Notes: generated from the letters alone by a model not told the origin. A stretch of 64,000 bases of DNA from Nocardiopsis sp. NRRL B-16309 (GCF_001279585.1 NZ_LGEC01000126.1:124001-188000), one strand, 5' to 3'; positions 8,243 through 17,133 are shown, counted from the first letter of the stretch. Translations and numbers: made by a program.

Positions 8243-8940
8243 CTCTTCCGTCCGCGCTTCTTCTTTCCGCCTCGCGGCGGCGGACCACCCTCGGATGTCA
8301 CCGTGACGCGAACGACCGTGGTAGCGGGTTCGACCCTACCGTGGCCGACCCGAATGACGTCGCAGACGCAAGGGCGCAGTTTCGACACGTCTTTCTCCGC
8401 GGCCGCGAGCTCGGCCTCGGCCTGCTCGCCCTTGAGCGCGAGGAGGCTGCCGCCCCTGCGCAGGAGCGGTAGCGCCCACCCCGCGAGCCGGGGCAGCGGG
8501 GCGACCGCGCGGGCGGTCACGAAGTCCGCGAGCAGGTCGCCGCGCACCTCCTCGGCCCTCCCCCGGCGCACCTCCACGTTCGGCAGCTCCAACAGCTCGA
8601 CCGCCTCGTTGAGGAAGACCGTCCGTCGCAGGAGGGGCTCCAGGAGCACCATCCGGATGTCGGGACGCAGGAGTCCGAGCACCAGCCCGGGCAGTCCGGC
8701 CCCGGAACCGACGTCGACCACGTGGGCGCCCTCCGGGATCAACTCCTCCACGACGGCGCAGTTGAGGAGATGCCGCTCCCACAGCCGCGGAACCTCGCGC
8801 GGGCCGATGAGGCCGCGCCGGACACCGTCGTCCGCGAGGAGTTCGGCGAAGCGCCGCGCCTTCGGCAAGGAGTCCCCGAACACCGTCTCCGCCTGATCGG
8901 TCGGAGCGGTCGGAGCGGTCTCCTCAGACCCCGAGGACAT
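8239..8940 (-). CDS. rsmG: 16S rRNA (guanine-N7) methyltransferase RsmG (GidB)
   Basis: 233 aa. The SAM-binding motif is VVDVGSGAGLPGLVL near residue 70; the N-terminal helix ARRFAELLADDGVRRGLIGP and the segment RLWERHLLNC are typical of GidB. It methylates G527 of 16S rRNA; loss gives low-level streptomycin resistance in known species. The C-terminus is extended and basic (PPRGGKKKRGRKR). It is coupled to parA by a 4-base overlap. Confidence 0.95.
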   Translation of the reverse strand: MSSGSEETAPTAPTDQAETVFGDSLPKARRFAELLADDGVRRGLIGPREVPRLWERHLLNCAVVEELIPEGAHVVDVGSGAGLPGLVLGLLRPDIRMVLLEPLLRRTVFLNEAVELLELPNVEVRRGRAEEVRGDLLADFVTARAVAPLPRLAGWALPLLRRGGSLLALKGEQAEAELAAAEKDVSKLRPCVCDVIRVGHGRVEPATTVVRVTVTSEGGPPPRGGKKKRGRKR

Positions 8941-9031
8941 CAGTCACCACCTGTCGGAACTCGTCCATCGTTTACTTCGATCGCCAGAGCACGATACGCG
9001 CCCCCATGATCCTATGCGCGGGTGTCACCAA

Positions 9032-9047
9032 GGTTTCACGTGAAACA
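9032..9047. promoter_or_regulatory. parS: parS site with one mismatch
   Basis: GGTTTCACGTGAAACA differs from the consensus only in its first base. It is upstream of rsmG. Confidence 0.88.
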
Positions 9048-9119
9048 TCGGCGAACACCACCGCCGTGCCCACAGGGCGCGAAGTCGCCGCGATCCCCGC
9101 CGACCCGCGCGGTGGACTT

Positions 9120-9230
9120 GTCGACCACCTCTGGCGCCTTGTCGACTCCGCCTGCCGCTTTGTCGACTCCCCCTGGCGTCATGTCGACCTCGCGAACCGC
9201 CATGTCGACTCTGTCCGCCACCAAGTCGAC
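9120..9230. repeat. Six GTCGAC palindromes at an exact 21-bp period
   Basis: GTCGAC starts at 9120, 9141, 9162, 9183, 9204 and 9225, each 21 bp after the last. The base before the core is A or T in all six copies (T in five), while the remaining spacer sequence varies. 21 bp is two helical turns, so all six dyads face the same side of the DNA, which suggests a cooperative binding array. It lies between two parS sites. Confidence 0.9.
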
Positions 9231-9356
9231 ACCGCGCACCGCCATGGCTTTTTGGAGGCCGCTACCCGAATCGCGCACAGAGGGCCGGACAGCAGCGGCG
9301 TCGCGGCGAAGAACGGTCGGCCGGCCCGAACCGCGCACAGGGGCCGGACACAGCGA

Positions 9357-9398
9357 GAGGGGGTGGCGATGTTTCACGTGAAACATCGCCACCCCCTC
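9357..9398. promoter_or_regulatory. parS: parS site at the centre of a 42-bp perfect palindrome
   Basis: The 16-bp consensus is at 9370-9385. Perfect symmetry extends 13 more bases on each side (arms begin GAGGGGGTGGCGA). It lies just downstream of jag, where it could double as a terminator hairpin (inference). Confidence 0.95.
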
Positions 9399-9487
9399 CG
9401 GGAGTGCGTCCTGTCCTGCCCCGCCGAACCTCCGCCGTGCGCCGGTTCGTCGCCGGGCGCCGCGGAGGACGGGAATCCCGCCCCCGA

Positions 9488-10030
9488 CTAGTCGGCGGGG
9501 TGCACGACCACGTAGCGGTTGGGCTCCTCGCCCTCGGACTCGCTCCGCAGACCCGCGGCGGCGACCGCGTCGTGCACGACCTTGCGCTCGAACGGGGTCA
9601 TGGGCTCCAGCGGCTCGGTCTCGCCGGTCTCCTTGACCTTCGCCGCGGCCTCGGAACCGATCTTGAAGAGCACCTTGCGGCGCCCCTCGCGGTAGCCGCC
9701 GATGTCGAGCATCAGGCGGCTGCGCTCACCGGTCGCCCGGTGGACGGCCAGCCGGGTCAGCTCCTGGAGCGCCTCCAGGACCTCACCGTTCTCGCCGATC
9801 AGCTCGTCCAGGGTGGCCCCGACGACCGACACGAGCGCGCGGTCGCCCTCCACGTCCATGTCGATGTCGCCGTCGAAGTCCGCGATGTCGAGGAGTCCCT
9901 CGATGTAGTCCGCGGCGATGTCGCCCTCGTTCTCCAGGGCCTCGACGTCGAACTCGGCCTCAGGCGCGTCAGCCACCGCTACTCCACCGCTCTCTTCCCG
10001 TCCCACAGCGAATCTCCTCTGTCCACTCAC
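9488..10030 (-). CDS. jag: Jag/KhpB-type RNA-binding protein (KH-II and R3H domains)
   Basis: 180 aa. After an acidic ~45-residue leader come a KH-type domain (VVGATLDELIGENGEVLEAL near residues 68-88) and an R3H domain (MTPFERKVVHDAVAAAG near 142-158). It ends RYVVVHPAD, the usual R3H tail. It is the conserved neighbour of yidC in Gram-positives. Known relatives bind RNA and affect cell elongation; the role here is inferred. Confidence 0.93.
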   Translation of the reverse strand: MSGQRRFAVGREESGGVAVADAPEAEFDVEALENEGDIAADYIEGLLDIADFDGDIDMDVEGDRALVSVVGATLDELIGENGEVLEALQELTRLAVHRATGERSRLMLDIGGYREGRRKVLFKIGSEAAAKVKETGETEPLEPMTPFERKVVHDAVAAAGLRSESEGEEPNRYVVVHPAD

Positions 10031-10097
10031 GCCCTGGCCGTCGCACGCCTCAGGGGCCTTGTCGCCTGCGCACTCGGCAGCCCCGAGCGGAGACCGA

Positions 10098-11048
10098 CTA
10101 GTTCGACCCGCTCCCGCCGCGCTTGGAGCGCGACTTCTTCTTGGGCTGCTTACGCTCGATCTTAGGCTGTTCCTTCGGCTCCGGCGTGGATTCTGCGCCC
10201 TTCTTTCGGCCGAGCATGCCCTTGGCCGAACCGTTGGACTGGCCCTTGGCGCCGCTCTTGGCGTCCGCCGTCTCCTCCCCCGGAAGCGGCTGGTTCCGGT
10301 AGAGGAAGTGCTGCTGCACCATGGTCCACACGTTGGAGGTCACCCAGTAGAGGAGCACACCGACGGGCATCGCCAGACCGAAGAGTCCGAAGGCCGGCGC
10401 CAGGTACATCATGATCTTCTGCGTCTGCATCATGGGGTTGTCGGGCATCTGCGCCGTGCTGCGCTTGATGCTCTGCCGCATGGTGAGGAACGTCGTGAAG
10501 CCCATGATCACGCAGGCGAACGCGATGAGGACCTTGGCCATGATCGGGTCGGTGGACCCCAGGGCCAGCAGCTCCTCGGAGGAGCTGTTGAACTGGGCCG
10601 CGATCGGCGCCTGGAAGATCAGCGCCTGCCGCGCGCTGTCGGCCAGCTCCTGGTCGAAGCCGTACCGCGCGTTGCCCTCGGCGACGCTGCGCAGCACGCT
10701 GAACAGCGCGAAGAAGACCGGCATCTGCAGGAGGAGCGGAAGGCAACCCATGATGGGGTTGGTGCCGCTCTCCTGGTAGATCTTCATGGACTCCTGCTGC
10801 AAGCGCTGCTTGTCGTGCTTGTAGCGCTCCCGAAGCTTCATGATCTTCGGTTGGATGTCCTGCATCTTCCGCTGCGTGTTCATCTGCTTGACGAACAGCG
10901 GAACCATCAGGAGCCGCATCAGTACTGTGAGCAGCACGATGGACAGGCCCCACGCCCACCCGCTGTCAGGGTCCAGGCCGGTGAGGGACAGACCCGTGTG
11001 GATCCAGGCCAACACGTGGCCGACGATGTTGTAAAGCCAGTCGAGCAC
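10098..11048 (-). CDS. yidC: Membrane protein insertase YidC/Oxa1
   Basis: 316 aa with five hydrophobic segments. The first begins in LDWLYNIVGHVLAW, and the conserved hydrophilic-groove helix GLSIVLLTVLMRLLMVPLF holds the key Arg. The C-terminal ~70 residues are soluble, with a Lys-rich tail (KQPKKKSRSKRGG) that can contact the ribosome. GTG 11048 is chosen because AGGAG lies seven bases before it; longer in-frame starts run through yidD. Confidence 0.95.
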   Translation of the reverse strand: MLDWLYNIVGHVLAWIHTGLSLTGLDPDSGWAWGLSIVLLTVLMRLLMVPLFVKQMNTQRKMQDIQPKIMKLRERYKHDKQRLQQESMKIYQESGTNPIMGCLPLLLQMPVFFALFSVLRSVAEGNARYGFDQELADSARQALIFQAPIAAQFNSSSEELLALGSTDPIMAKVLIAFACVIMGFTTFLTMRQSIKRSTAQMPDNPMMQTQKIMMYLAPAFGLFGLAMPVGVLLYWVTSNVWTMVQQHFLYRNQPLPGEETADAKSGAKGQSNGSAKGMLGRKKGAESTPEPKEQPKIERKQPKKKSRSKRGGSGSN

Positions 11049-11076
11049 CGGCCAACTCCTATGTGATTCGGTTCGG

Positions 11077-11391
11077 CTACTGGTCCCCGGGAGCGGTGCC
11101 GGTGTGGCCGGTACCGCCCGCCGACTCCTCGGTCTCCCGGCCCGGACGCCCCTTGGGCGGCGGTACCGGATCGAGTCCCCCGGGATGGAAGGGGTGACAG
11201 CGGGCGATGCGGCGGATTCCCAGCCACAGCCCGCGTGCGGCTCCGTGCACACGCAGCGCCTCGACGGCGTACGCGCTGCACGAAGGGTAGAAACGGCAGA
11301 CCGGGGGGAAGAGCGGACTGATGAAGCGTTGGTAGCCCCGAATGGGCAGGATCAGCACGCGCGCGAACGCCGTCGGTCTGTGCTCGGTCAT
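11077..11391 (-). CDS. yidD: Membrane protein insertion efficiency factor YidD
   Basis: 104 aa. The family core CRFYPSCSAYAVEALRVHG and the motif RCHPFHPGGLDPVP are both present, with conserved Cys. The C-terminus is Gly/Pro-rich and variable. It lies between rnpA and yidC as in most bacteria and helps YidC-dependent insertion. Confidence 0.94.
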   Translation of the reverse strand: MTEHRPTAFARVLILPIRGYQRFISPLFPPVCRFYPSCSAYAVEALRVHGAARGLWLGIRRIARCHPFHPGGLDPVPPPKGRPGRETEESAGGTGHTGTAPGDQ

Positions 11392-11399
11392 CGGCTCGC

Positions 11400-11888
11400 C
11401 TACCGTTCCCCGTCCCTGTCGGGACGGCGGTCCACCACTGTCTCGCTGCTGGACGCACCGGTGCCCCGGGCGCGGTGGTCGTGACGGCCACCGCGGTCCC
11501 GGCGAGCGTCCCGGCCGCGTCGACCGTCGCGGCCGCGCCGGGGCCGGGTGGCCGCGGCGAGCGCGCCGTCGATCTGCGCGGCCAGCTCGGACTGCCGCGC
11601 GGTGGCGGCGGAGGGCTTGGCACGTACTACCAGCAGGCTACCGTCAGGCAGCGCGCCGACCCTTGCCCGCATCACGTGCCGCAGACGGCGCTGCACCCTG
11701 TTGCGTACGACGGCGACGCCGACGGACTTGCCGACGACAAAACCGACGCGGGGCGGATCCGCGTCCACCGCGTCCGGGCGCGGCGCGAGGTAGACCAGGC
11801 CGATGGCGTCGCGGGAGGCGCGCCGGCCCGAGCGCATGACGGTGGAGAACTCGGAGCCGCGGCGCATCCGGTTCCTCGACGACAGCAT
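11400..11888 (-). CDS. rnpA: Ribonuclease P protein component
   Basis: 162 aa, longer than the usual ~120. The core is clear: RMRRGSEFSTVMRSGRR at the N-terminus and the RNA-binding helix KSVGVAVVRNRVQRRLRH. The last ~45 residues are an Arg/Asp/Gly-rich tail of low complexity. It is the protein subunit of RNase P, which trims 5' leaders of tRNAs. Confidence 0.94.
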   Translation of the reverse strand: MLSSRNRMRRGSEFSTVMRSGRRASRDAIGLVYLAPRPDAVDADPPRVGFVVGKSVGVAVVRNRVQRRLRHVMRARVGALPDGSLLVVRAKPSAATARQSELAAQIDGALAAATRPRRGRDGRRGRDARRDRGGRHDHRARGTGASSSETVVDRRPDRDGER

Positions 11889-11925
11889 CGGTACTCCCTC
11901 CGGCGTCGGCTCCCACGTGTCACAC

Positions 11926-11965
11926 GAAAAAGGGACCGGCCGGCGAGAAGGCCGGACCGGTCCCT
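11926..11965 (-). terminator. Hairpin with T run between rpmH and rnpA
   Basis: Read on the minus strand, a 14-15 base stem with one bulged base (11951-11965 pairs with 11931-11944, loop GAGAAG in plus sense) is followed by a run of five T. It would terminate part of the rpmH transcript before rnpA, so L34 could be made in excess over RnpA. Confidence 0.75.
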
Positions 11966-11988
11966 GAGGTCTTGGTGCTGGGCGTGGC

Positions 11989-12132
11989 CTAGTGGCTCAC
12001 GGTCAGCGCCGAGCGTCCCTTGCGGCGCCGCGAGGCGATGATGGCGCGACCGGCGCGCGTACGCATGCGCAGCCGGAAGCCGTGGACCTTCGCGCGACGC
12101 CGGTTGTTCGGCTGGTACGTACGCTTGCTCAC
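11989..12132 (-). CDS. rpmH: 50S ribosomal protein L34
   Basis: 47 aa. The sequence starts SKRTYQPNNRRRAKVHGF and continues RMRTRAGRAIIASRR, the L34 signature. The start is GTG 12132, preceded by a GGAG ribosome site. It is the usual divergent neighbour of dnaA. Confidence 0.97.
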   Translation of the reverse strand: MSKRTYQPNNRRRAKVHGFRLRMRTRAGRAIIASRRRKGRSALTVSH

Positions 12133-12760
12133 TACAGGCTCCAGGGGCGTGTCAGGAAAGTACTACGACAGACCCCCAGGATAAGCGGGGCCTCAGAGTG
12201 CATGTGCCGTGGCCGCGCCGTCATGCGGACATGGGCGCTGGCAGATCATCGGCATAAGCATAAAGAAGATACGACGCGACGCGGGTGAGGTCAAATCGGC
12301 CCACGTCACCCGCCTCCGCGGCCCGCCGGACGACCGACCGCACGGCGCCCGCCGGGCGGGTTTTCCACAGCGGGGCCGACCCTGTGGCCTGTGGATGACC
12401 ACAACCTGTGGATAACCTGGCGCCGTCGACCGGCCGGCCAAGTCCACCTCGGCTCTACACAGGCTCTGAACAGGGAATTGTGGATAACCCTGCGCCGCCC
12501 GAGCAGGTCTGCCATCCTGTGGATAAACCTGTGTACAACGTGTGGACAACGGCCGATACCTGTGGACACCGGCCCGACGAGGACAAGTTATCCACAGGTT
12601 CGTGGGACCCTGGAACCCCGCCTGTGCACAGCTTCACTGCCCCGGCACCCCTGAGGAGGGAGGACAATGGAGAGCTCACCCCCACGCGCGACGACACCGG
12701 TCCCCTCCGCCCGCTCCGAACAGACCCGCACCGAAGGGACGACAACCGTGGCAGGTCACC
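12133..12760. promoter_or_regulatory. rpmH-dnaA intergenic region with four perfect DnaA boxes
   Basis: Perfect TTATCCACA boxes (either strand) lie at 12407-12415, 12479-12487, 12518-12526 and 12588-12596, with several near matches such as TGTGGACAA and TGTGGATGA between them. The first ~220 bases hold the rpmH leader. This part probably drives and autoregulates dnaA and may belong to the origin. No gene is seen; the reading frame that extends dnaA leftward is not protein-like. Confidence 0.85.
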
Positions 12761-14836
12761 TTGGCTGACGCACAGGTCAACCTCGCAATGGTCTGGCCCA
12801 GTGTGCTGGACGGGATCGACAACGACGCCCTTCCCGCGCACCAGCGCGCCTGGCTTCCGCAGACGCGTCCCCTGGGGATGATCGAGGACACCGCGCTGAT
12901 CGCGGCGCCCAACGAGTTCACCAAGAAGGTGCTGGAGACCCGCCTGTACCTGGTGATCAGCCAGGCGCTGTCCGCCCACCTGGGCCGGGACGTCCGCGTG
13001 GCGGTGACCGTCGACCCGACCGCGGTGCAGACGCCTCCCCCCACGCCCGTTCCGCCGGCCCCCTTCGCCCCCGAGGACCACGGCCGCCCGCGCGGCTACG
13101 AGCCGCCCGCGCCCCAGGGCCAGCACGCCCGCCCGGAGTCCGAGCCCTACCGCCCGGCTCCGCGGCGGCCCGTGCCCCAGGAGCAGGTCCGCCACGAGCC
13201 GGGGCACCCGCGGCCCGAGGAGCGGGAGCACCAGGACGGGCCGCGCGAGGAGAGAGGGCACCACGAGCGGGCGCGTCCGGAGCAGGACCGCGGGCAGCAG
13301 CCCCGGGACCAGGACGCGCACCTCTTCCCCCAGGCTCCGAACGGCTACCCAGACCAGGCGCACGCGCCCGCCCCGTCCCAGCCCTCCTCCCGCGCCGGCG
13401 CTCCGGCCGAGCGCGACGGCAGCGACCTGCTGGGACCGGACCGCGCGGGTGAGGACACCTCCCGCCCCGCGCGGGCGCACCCGTCCGGGTACGACGAGCC
13501 GCGGGCCCCCGGCCCCTGGACGGTGGCCGGTCCCACGGCCCCGCCCGCGGCACCCGAGCCCCAGTGGGACCAGCCGCGCGCCACCTGGCAGCAGGAGAGC
13601 CGGGACGGAGCCGCCTGGGACCGGCCCAACCGGTGGGAGACCCCGCGCCACGACCCCGCGCCGACGGGCGAGGAGCACCCGGCGGAGGAGCCCGCGCCGG
13701 CCCCCGCCGAGGACACCCGCCACGACGAGGGGCCGCCGCCCAGGCCCGAGGCCGCCGAGCCGCCCCCCACGCCCCCGGGCCGCTCGCCCGAGATCCCGCC
13801 CGGGGAGCACGCGCGCCTCAATCCCAAGTACACGTTCGACACCTTCGTCATAGGCTCCAGCAACCGCTTCGCCCACGCGGCCTCGGTCGCGGCCGCCGAG
13901 GCGCCGGCCAAGGCCTACAACCCGCTGTTCATCCACGGCGGTTCCGGGCTGGGCAAGACCCACCTCCTGCACGCCATCGGGCACTACACGCACCGCCTCT
14001 ACGAGGGGTCCCGGGTGCGCTACGTCAGCTCCGAGGAGTTCACCAACGAGTTCATCAACTCGATCCGGGACGGCAAGGCGGACGGCTTCCGCCGCCGGTA
14101 CCGGGACATCGACGTCCTCCTGGTGGACGACATCCAGTTCCTGGAGAACAAGGAGCAGACGCAGGAGGAGTTCTTCCACACCTTCAACACGCTCCACAAC
14201 TCCGACAAGCAGATCGTCATCTCCAGCGACCGGCCGCCCAAGCAGCTGACGACGCTGGAGGACCGGATGCGCAGCCGGTTCGAGTGGGGCCTGCTGACCG
14301 ACGTCCAGCCGCCCGAGCTGGAGACGCGGATCGCGATCCTGCGTAAGAAGGCCGCGCAGGAGGGCCTGGCGGCGCCGCCGGAGGTCCTGGAGTTCATCGC
14401 CAGCAAGATCTCCACCAACATCCGCGAACTGGAGGGCGCGCTCATCCGCGTCACCGCGTTCGCCAGCCTCAACCGCCAGTCGGTGGACCTGGACCTGACC
14501 GGGCAGGTCCTGCGCGACCTCGTGCCCAGCACCGAGGTCCCCGAGATCACGGCCGGGTCGATCATGTCCCAGACGGCCGCGTACTTCGGGCTGAGCGTGG
14601 AGGACCTCTGCGGGACCTCGCGGTCGCGCGTGCTGGTGACCGCCCGGCAGATCGCCATGTACCTCTGCCGGGAGCTCACCGACCTCTCCCTGCCCAAGAT
14701 CGGGCAGCAGTTCGGCGGCCGGGACCACACGACCGTGATGCACGCCGACCGCAAGGTGCGCGCCCTCATGGCCGAGCGCCGGTCCATCTACAACCAGGTG
14801 CACGAACTCACCAGCCGCATCAAGGACCAGCCCTAG
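12761..14836 (+). CDS. dnaA: Chromosomal replication initiator DnaA
   Basis: 691 aa. Domain I is residues 1-90. Domain II is a very long Pro/Glu/Arg-rich linker (about 90-350). The AAA+ domain III has Walker A GGSGLGKTH near residue 393 and Walker B LLVDDIQF. Domain IV carries the DnaA-box signature (CGTSRSRVLVTARQIAMYL, GGRDHTTVMHA). I place the start at TTG 12761 (MADAQVNLAMVWP) because it matches the Streptomyces N-terminus MADVPADLAAVWP; an in-frame ATG at 12542 would add 73 residues of non-conserved sequence over DnaA boxes. Confidence 0.95.
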   Translation: MADAQVNLAMVWPSVLDGIDNDALPAHQRAWLPQTRPLGMIEDTALIAAPNEFTKKVLETRLYLVISQALSAHLGRDVRVAVTVDPTAVQTPPPTPVPPAPFAPEDHGRPRGYEPPAPQGQHARPESEPYRPAPRRPVPQEQVRHEPGHPRPEEREHQDGPREERGHHERARPEQDRGQQPRDQDAHLFPQAPNGYPDQAHAPAPSQPSSRAGAPAERDGSDLLGPDRAGEDTSRPARAHPSGYDEPRAPGPWTVAGPTAPPAAPEPQWDQPRATWQQESRDGAAWDRPNRWETPRHDPAPTGEEHPAEEPAPAPAEDTRHDEGPPPRPEAAEPPPTPPGRSPEIPPGEHARLNPKYTFDTFVIGSSNRFAHAASVAAAEAPAKAYNPLFIHGGSGLGKTHLLHAIGHYTHRLYEGSRVRYVSSEEFTNEFINSIRDGKADGFRRRYRDIDVLLVDDIQFLENKEQTQEEFFHTFNTLHNSDKQIVISSDRPPKQLTTLEDRMRSRFEWGLLTDVQPPELETRIAILRKKAAQEGLAAPPEVLEFIASKISTNIRELEGALIRVTAFASLNRQSVDLDLTGQVLRDLVPSTEVPEITAGSIMSQTAAYFGLSVEDLCGTSRSRVLVTARQIAMYLCRELTDLSLPKIGQQFGGRDHTTVMHADRKVRALMAERRSIYNQVHELTSRIKDQP

Positions 14837-15891
14837 GGCCAGGGCGTGGGCGGTGGGACGGGCGGGGCGGCGCACGGGCTGTGGGCCGCCCCGAGTCGTG
14901 TCCGGAGAGTTATCCACAGGTTGTGGGGACAACCGGCGCGCGAGCGGCGGTTCCGGTACGTGCCGGGACGACCCTCCCGGCGCCGCGCACGGCTCCGGCC
15001 GCGCCGCCCCGACCTCCTCCTACACCGCCGTGCGGCCCCGTGTGGGCCGCGCTGTTGCCCTGCCCACATCCGGGTGCCGCCCCCTGGCCACCGTTCTCAC
15101 CTGCGGCGTCGTACACACGCCGGACGCGCGCCTGTGGACAAAGCTGTGCACGGCCTCTTTGCCCCGGTTCGCGTGCTCTGCGCGGCGGCCCCGAAAAAAG
15201 TTTCCAGGTTTCTTGGCCGAGTTATCCACAGGAAGGGCTCGAATTCTGTGGATAAGCATGTGGACAACCTGTGGACAAGGGCGCCGAAGTTGTGGGTAAC
15301 CGAGTCGGTTCTGTGGACGGACCGATGAACGCCCGGAGGGCTCCAGCCGCTGCGCCTGTGGAGAACCTGGGGAAAACCTGTGGACGCGGCTGTGGACGGA
15401 GTGTGGACAAGCTGTGGGCCCCTCTGGCCGTCCACAGGCACCCCGAGTTACGCACAGGGTCGTCCACAGGCTCTGTGGATAAAAATTCCGGTGTTGACCT
15501 GGTAAAACAAGGGTTATCCACACTATCCACAGGCCCTACTACTACGACGCACCTTCATTAGCCCAGATGTGGCTTCTCAACCGCTCCGCGGAAAAACTGT
15601 GGACAAAGCGATGAGTCGGCAGCGACGGCGGCGCCCTCCCGAGATGTCAGCGGCAGCGGAGGAATCCGGGTAACGTGTGGTCTCGCCCCTGTCCTGCGCC
15701 GCCCGATCGGAGCGGTGACCCCAACGGGATCCGAGGGCCCTCCCCGGTGGCACCGACCGGAGTCCGCACACACCCTGTGGACGACGCCCACCCGCCGACT
15801 CCGGAGACCTCGGACCACCCCTTCAGACACCACGAGCTGCAACGTTGAGGCTGCGACCGGTCCGCCGGTCGTGCGGAAAGTGAGTCGGAAA
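14837..15891. promoter_or_regulatory. oriC: Chromosomal origin of replication oriC (dnaA-dnaN intergenic)
   Basis: About 1.05 kb with no gene. Perfect DnaA boxes are at 14910-14918, 15222-15230, 15247-15255, 15474-15482 and 15514-15522. The 15220-15540 stretch is dense in near matches (TGTGGACAA, TGTGGGTAA, TGTGGAGAA, GTTACGCACA) in both orientations. Short AT-richer patches flank the cluster (GAAAAAAGTTT near 15193, ATAAAAATT near 15479). This is the position and layout of oriC in Streptomyces. The part after ~15600 is dnaN leader. Confidence 0.93.
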
Positions 15892-17031
15892 GTGAAGTTC
15901 CGGGTCGAACGCGACGTACTGGCCGACGCAGTCGCCTGGACCGCGCGCACACTCCCGACGCGCCCCTCGGTCCCGGTGCTCGTCGGCGTCCTGCTCGACG
16001 CAGGAGAGTTCGACGGCAGGCAGCAGGTCCGCCTGGCCGGTTTCGACTACGAGGTCTCCACCCAGGCCGCGGTCGACGTCGATGTGGACGAGCCGGGCCA
16101 GGTCCTGGTCCCCGGCAAGCTGCTGGCCGAGATCACCCGCAACCTGCCTCCACAGGTCGTGGAGGTCGCCACCGACGGCCCCAAGGTCGTCGTCAGCTGC
16201 GGTAGCGCCAAGTTCACGCTCACCACCATGCCGGTCGAGGACTACCCCACTCTTCCGGAGATGCCCGGTGTGAGCGGGACGGTCGGCAGCGACGCCTTCG
16301 CCGCCGCGGTGAGCCAGGTGGCGGTGGCCGCCGGCCGCGACGACACCCTGCCGATGCTGACCGGCGTCCGGGTCGAGATCGAGGGCGAGACCATCACCCT
16401 CGCCTCCACCGACCGCTACCGCCTGGCCGTGCGCGAGCTGACCTGGAAGCCGGAGAACCCCGAGCTGTCGGCGGTCGCGCTGGTCCCGGCCAAGACCCTC
16501 CACGACACCGCCAAGTCCCTCACCTCGGGCGCCGAGGTCTCCGTGGCGCTCTCCAGCGGCGACGGCGGCGAGGGCATGATCGGCTTCGAGGGCGGCGGCC
16601 GCCGCACCACCTCCCGCCTGCTGGACGGGGAGTTCCCCAAGTACCGCGCGCTGCTGCCGGACAGCTTCAACACCGTCGCCGAGGTGAGCCGCTCCGAGTT
16701 CGTCGAGGCGGTCAAGCGCGTCTCCCTGGTCGCCGAGCGCAACACGCCGCTGCGGCTGGCGTTCTCCCAGGGCCGCCTGGTCCTGGAGGCCGGTACCGGC
16801 GAGGACGCCCAGGCCGTCGAGGTCCTGGAGGCCGACCTGGACGGCGAGGACATCCAGATCGCGTTCAACTCCGGGTTCCTGCTGGACGGGCTCGGCGCCA
16901 TCGGCACCGACGTGGCCCGCCTGCACTTCACCACCTCGACCAAGCCCGCGATCCTCACGGGCAAGCCGGCCGAGGAGGGCGCGCCCGCCCAGTACCGCTA
17001 CCTGATCATGCCGGTGCGCCTGTCCGGCTGA
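15892..17031 (+). CDS. dnaN: DNA polymerase III beta subunit (sliding clamp)
   Basis: 379 aa, the usual length. The N-terminus KFRVERDVLADAVAW and the C-terminal clamp end YRYLIMPVRLSG are diagnostic. The start is GTG 15892, chosen over an in-frame GTG 12 bases earlier and a longer extension because Streptomyces DnaN begins MKIRVERDVLAEAV. It encircles DNA and tethers polymerase III and other replication factors. Confidence 0.95.
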   Translation: MKFRVERDVLADAVAWTARTLPTRPSVPVLVGVLLDAGEFDGRQQVRLAGFDYEVSTQAAVDVDVDEPGQVLVPGKLLAEITRNLPPQVVEVATDGPKVVVSCGSAKFTLTTMPVEDYPTLPEMPGVSGTVGSDAFAAAVSQVAVAAGRDDTLPMLTGVRVEIEGETITLASTDRYRLAVRELTWKPENPELSAVALVPAKTLHDTAKSLTSGAEVSVALSSGDGGEGMIGFEGGGRRTTSRLLDGEFPKYRALLPDSFNTVAEVSRSEFVEAVKRVSLVAERNTPLRLAFSQGRLVLEAGTGEDAQAVEVLEADLDGEDIQIAFNSGFLLDGLGAIGTDVARLHFTTSTKPAILTGKPAEEGAPAQYRYLIMPVRLSG

Positions 17032-17133
17032 TCCGCGACGGGTTCGATTGACTGGCGTCCGCCGCCGCCCCGAGCACACCGCCCGGGCCGACCGGCGTCC
17101 ACATGTCCACAGGTGGCGAAGGGGAGCGAACAC

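Larger units (their letters stand above)
8941..9487. other. 547-base gap between jag and rsmG: origin-region regulatory DNA
   Basis: No convincing gene. It holds two parS sites (9032-9047 and inside 9357-9398) and a 21-bp-period GTCGAC array (9120-9230). Reading frames across it on both strands exist only because of the repeats and show no protein-like composition. Confidence 0.7.

Noticed and set aside
9036..9392. Frames on both strands rich in VDxx or LVDS repeats
   Set aside because: They are translations of the 21-bp GTCGAC array and the parS sites, not proteins.
12542..12760. N-terminal extension of DnaA from ATG 12542
   Set aside because: Would translate through a DnaA box and the ribosome-site region; the TTG 12761 start matches Streptomyces DnaA.
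12455..14932. 825-codon open frame antisense to dnaA
   Set aside because: It is the usual high-GC shadow frame; composition is Gly/Arg/Val-rich, no domain, and dnaA is certain on the other strand.
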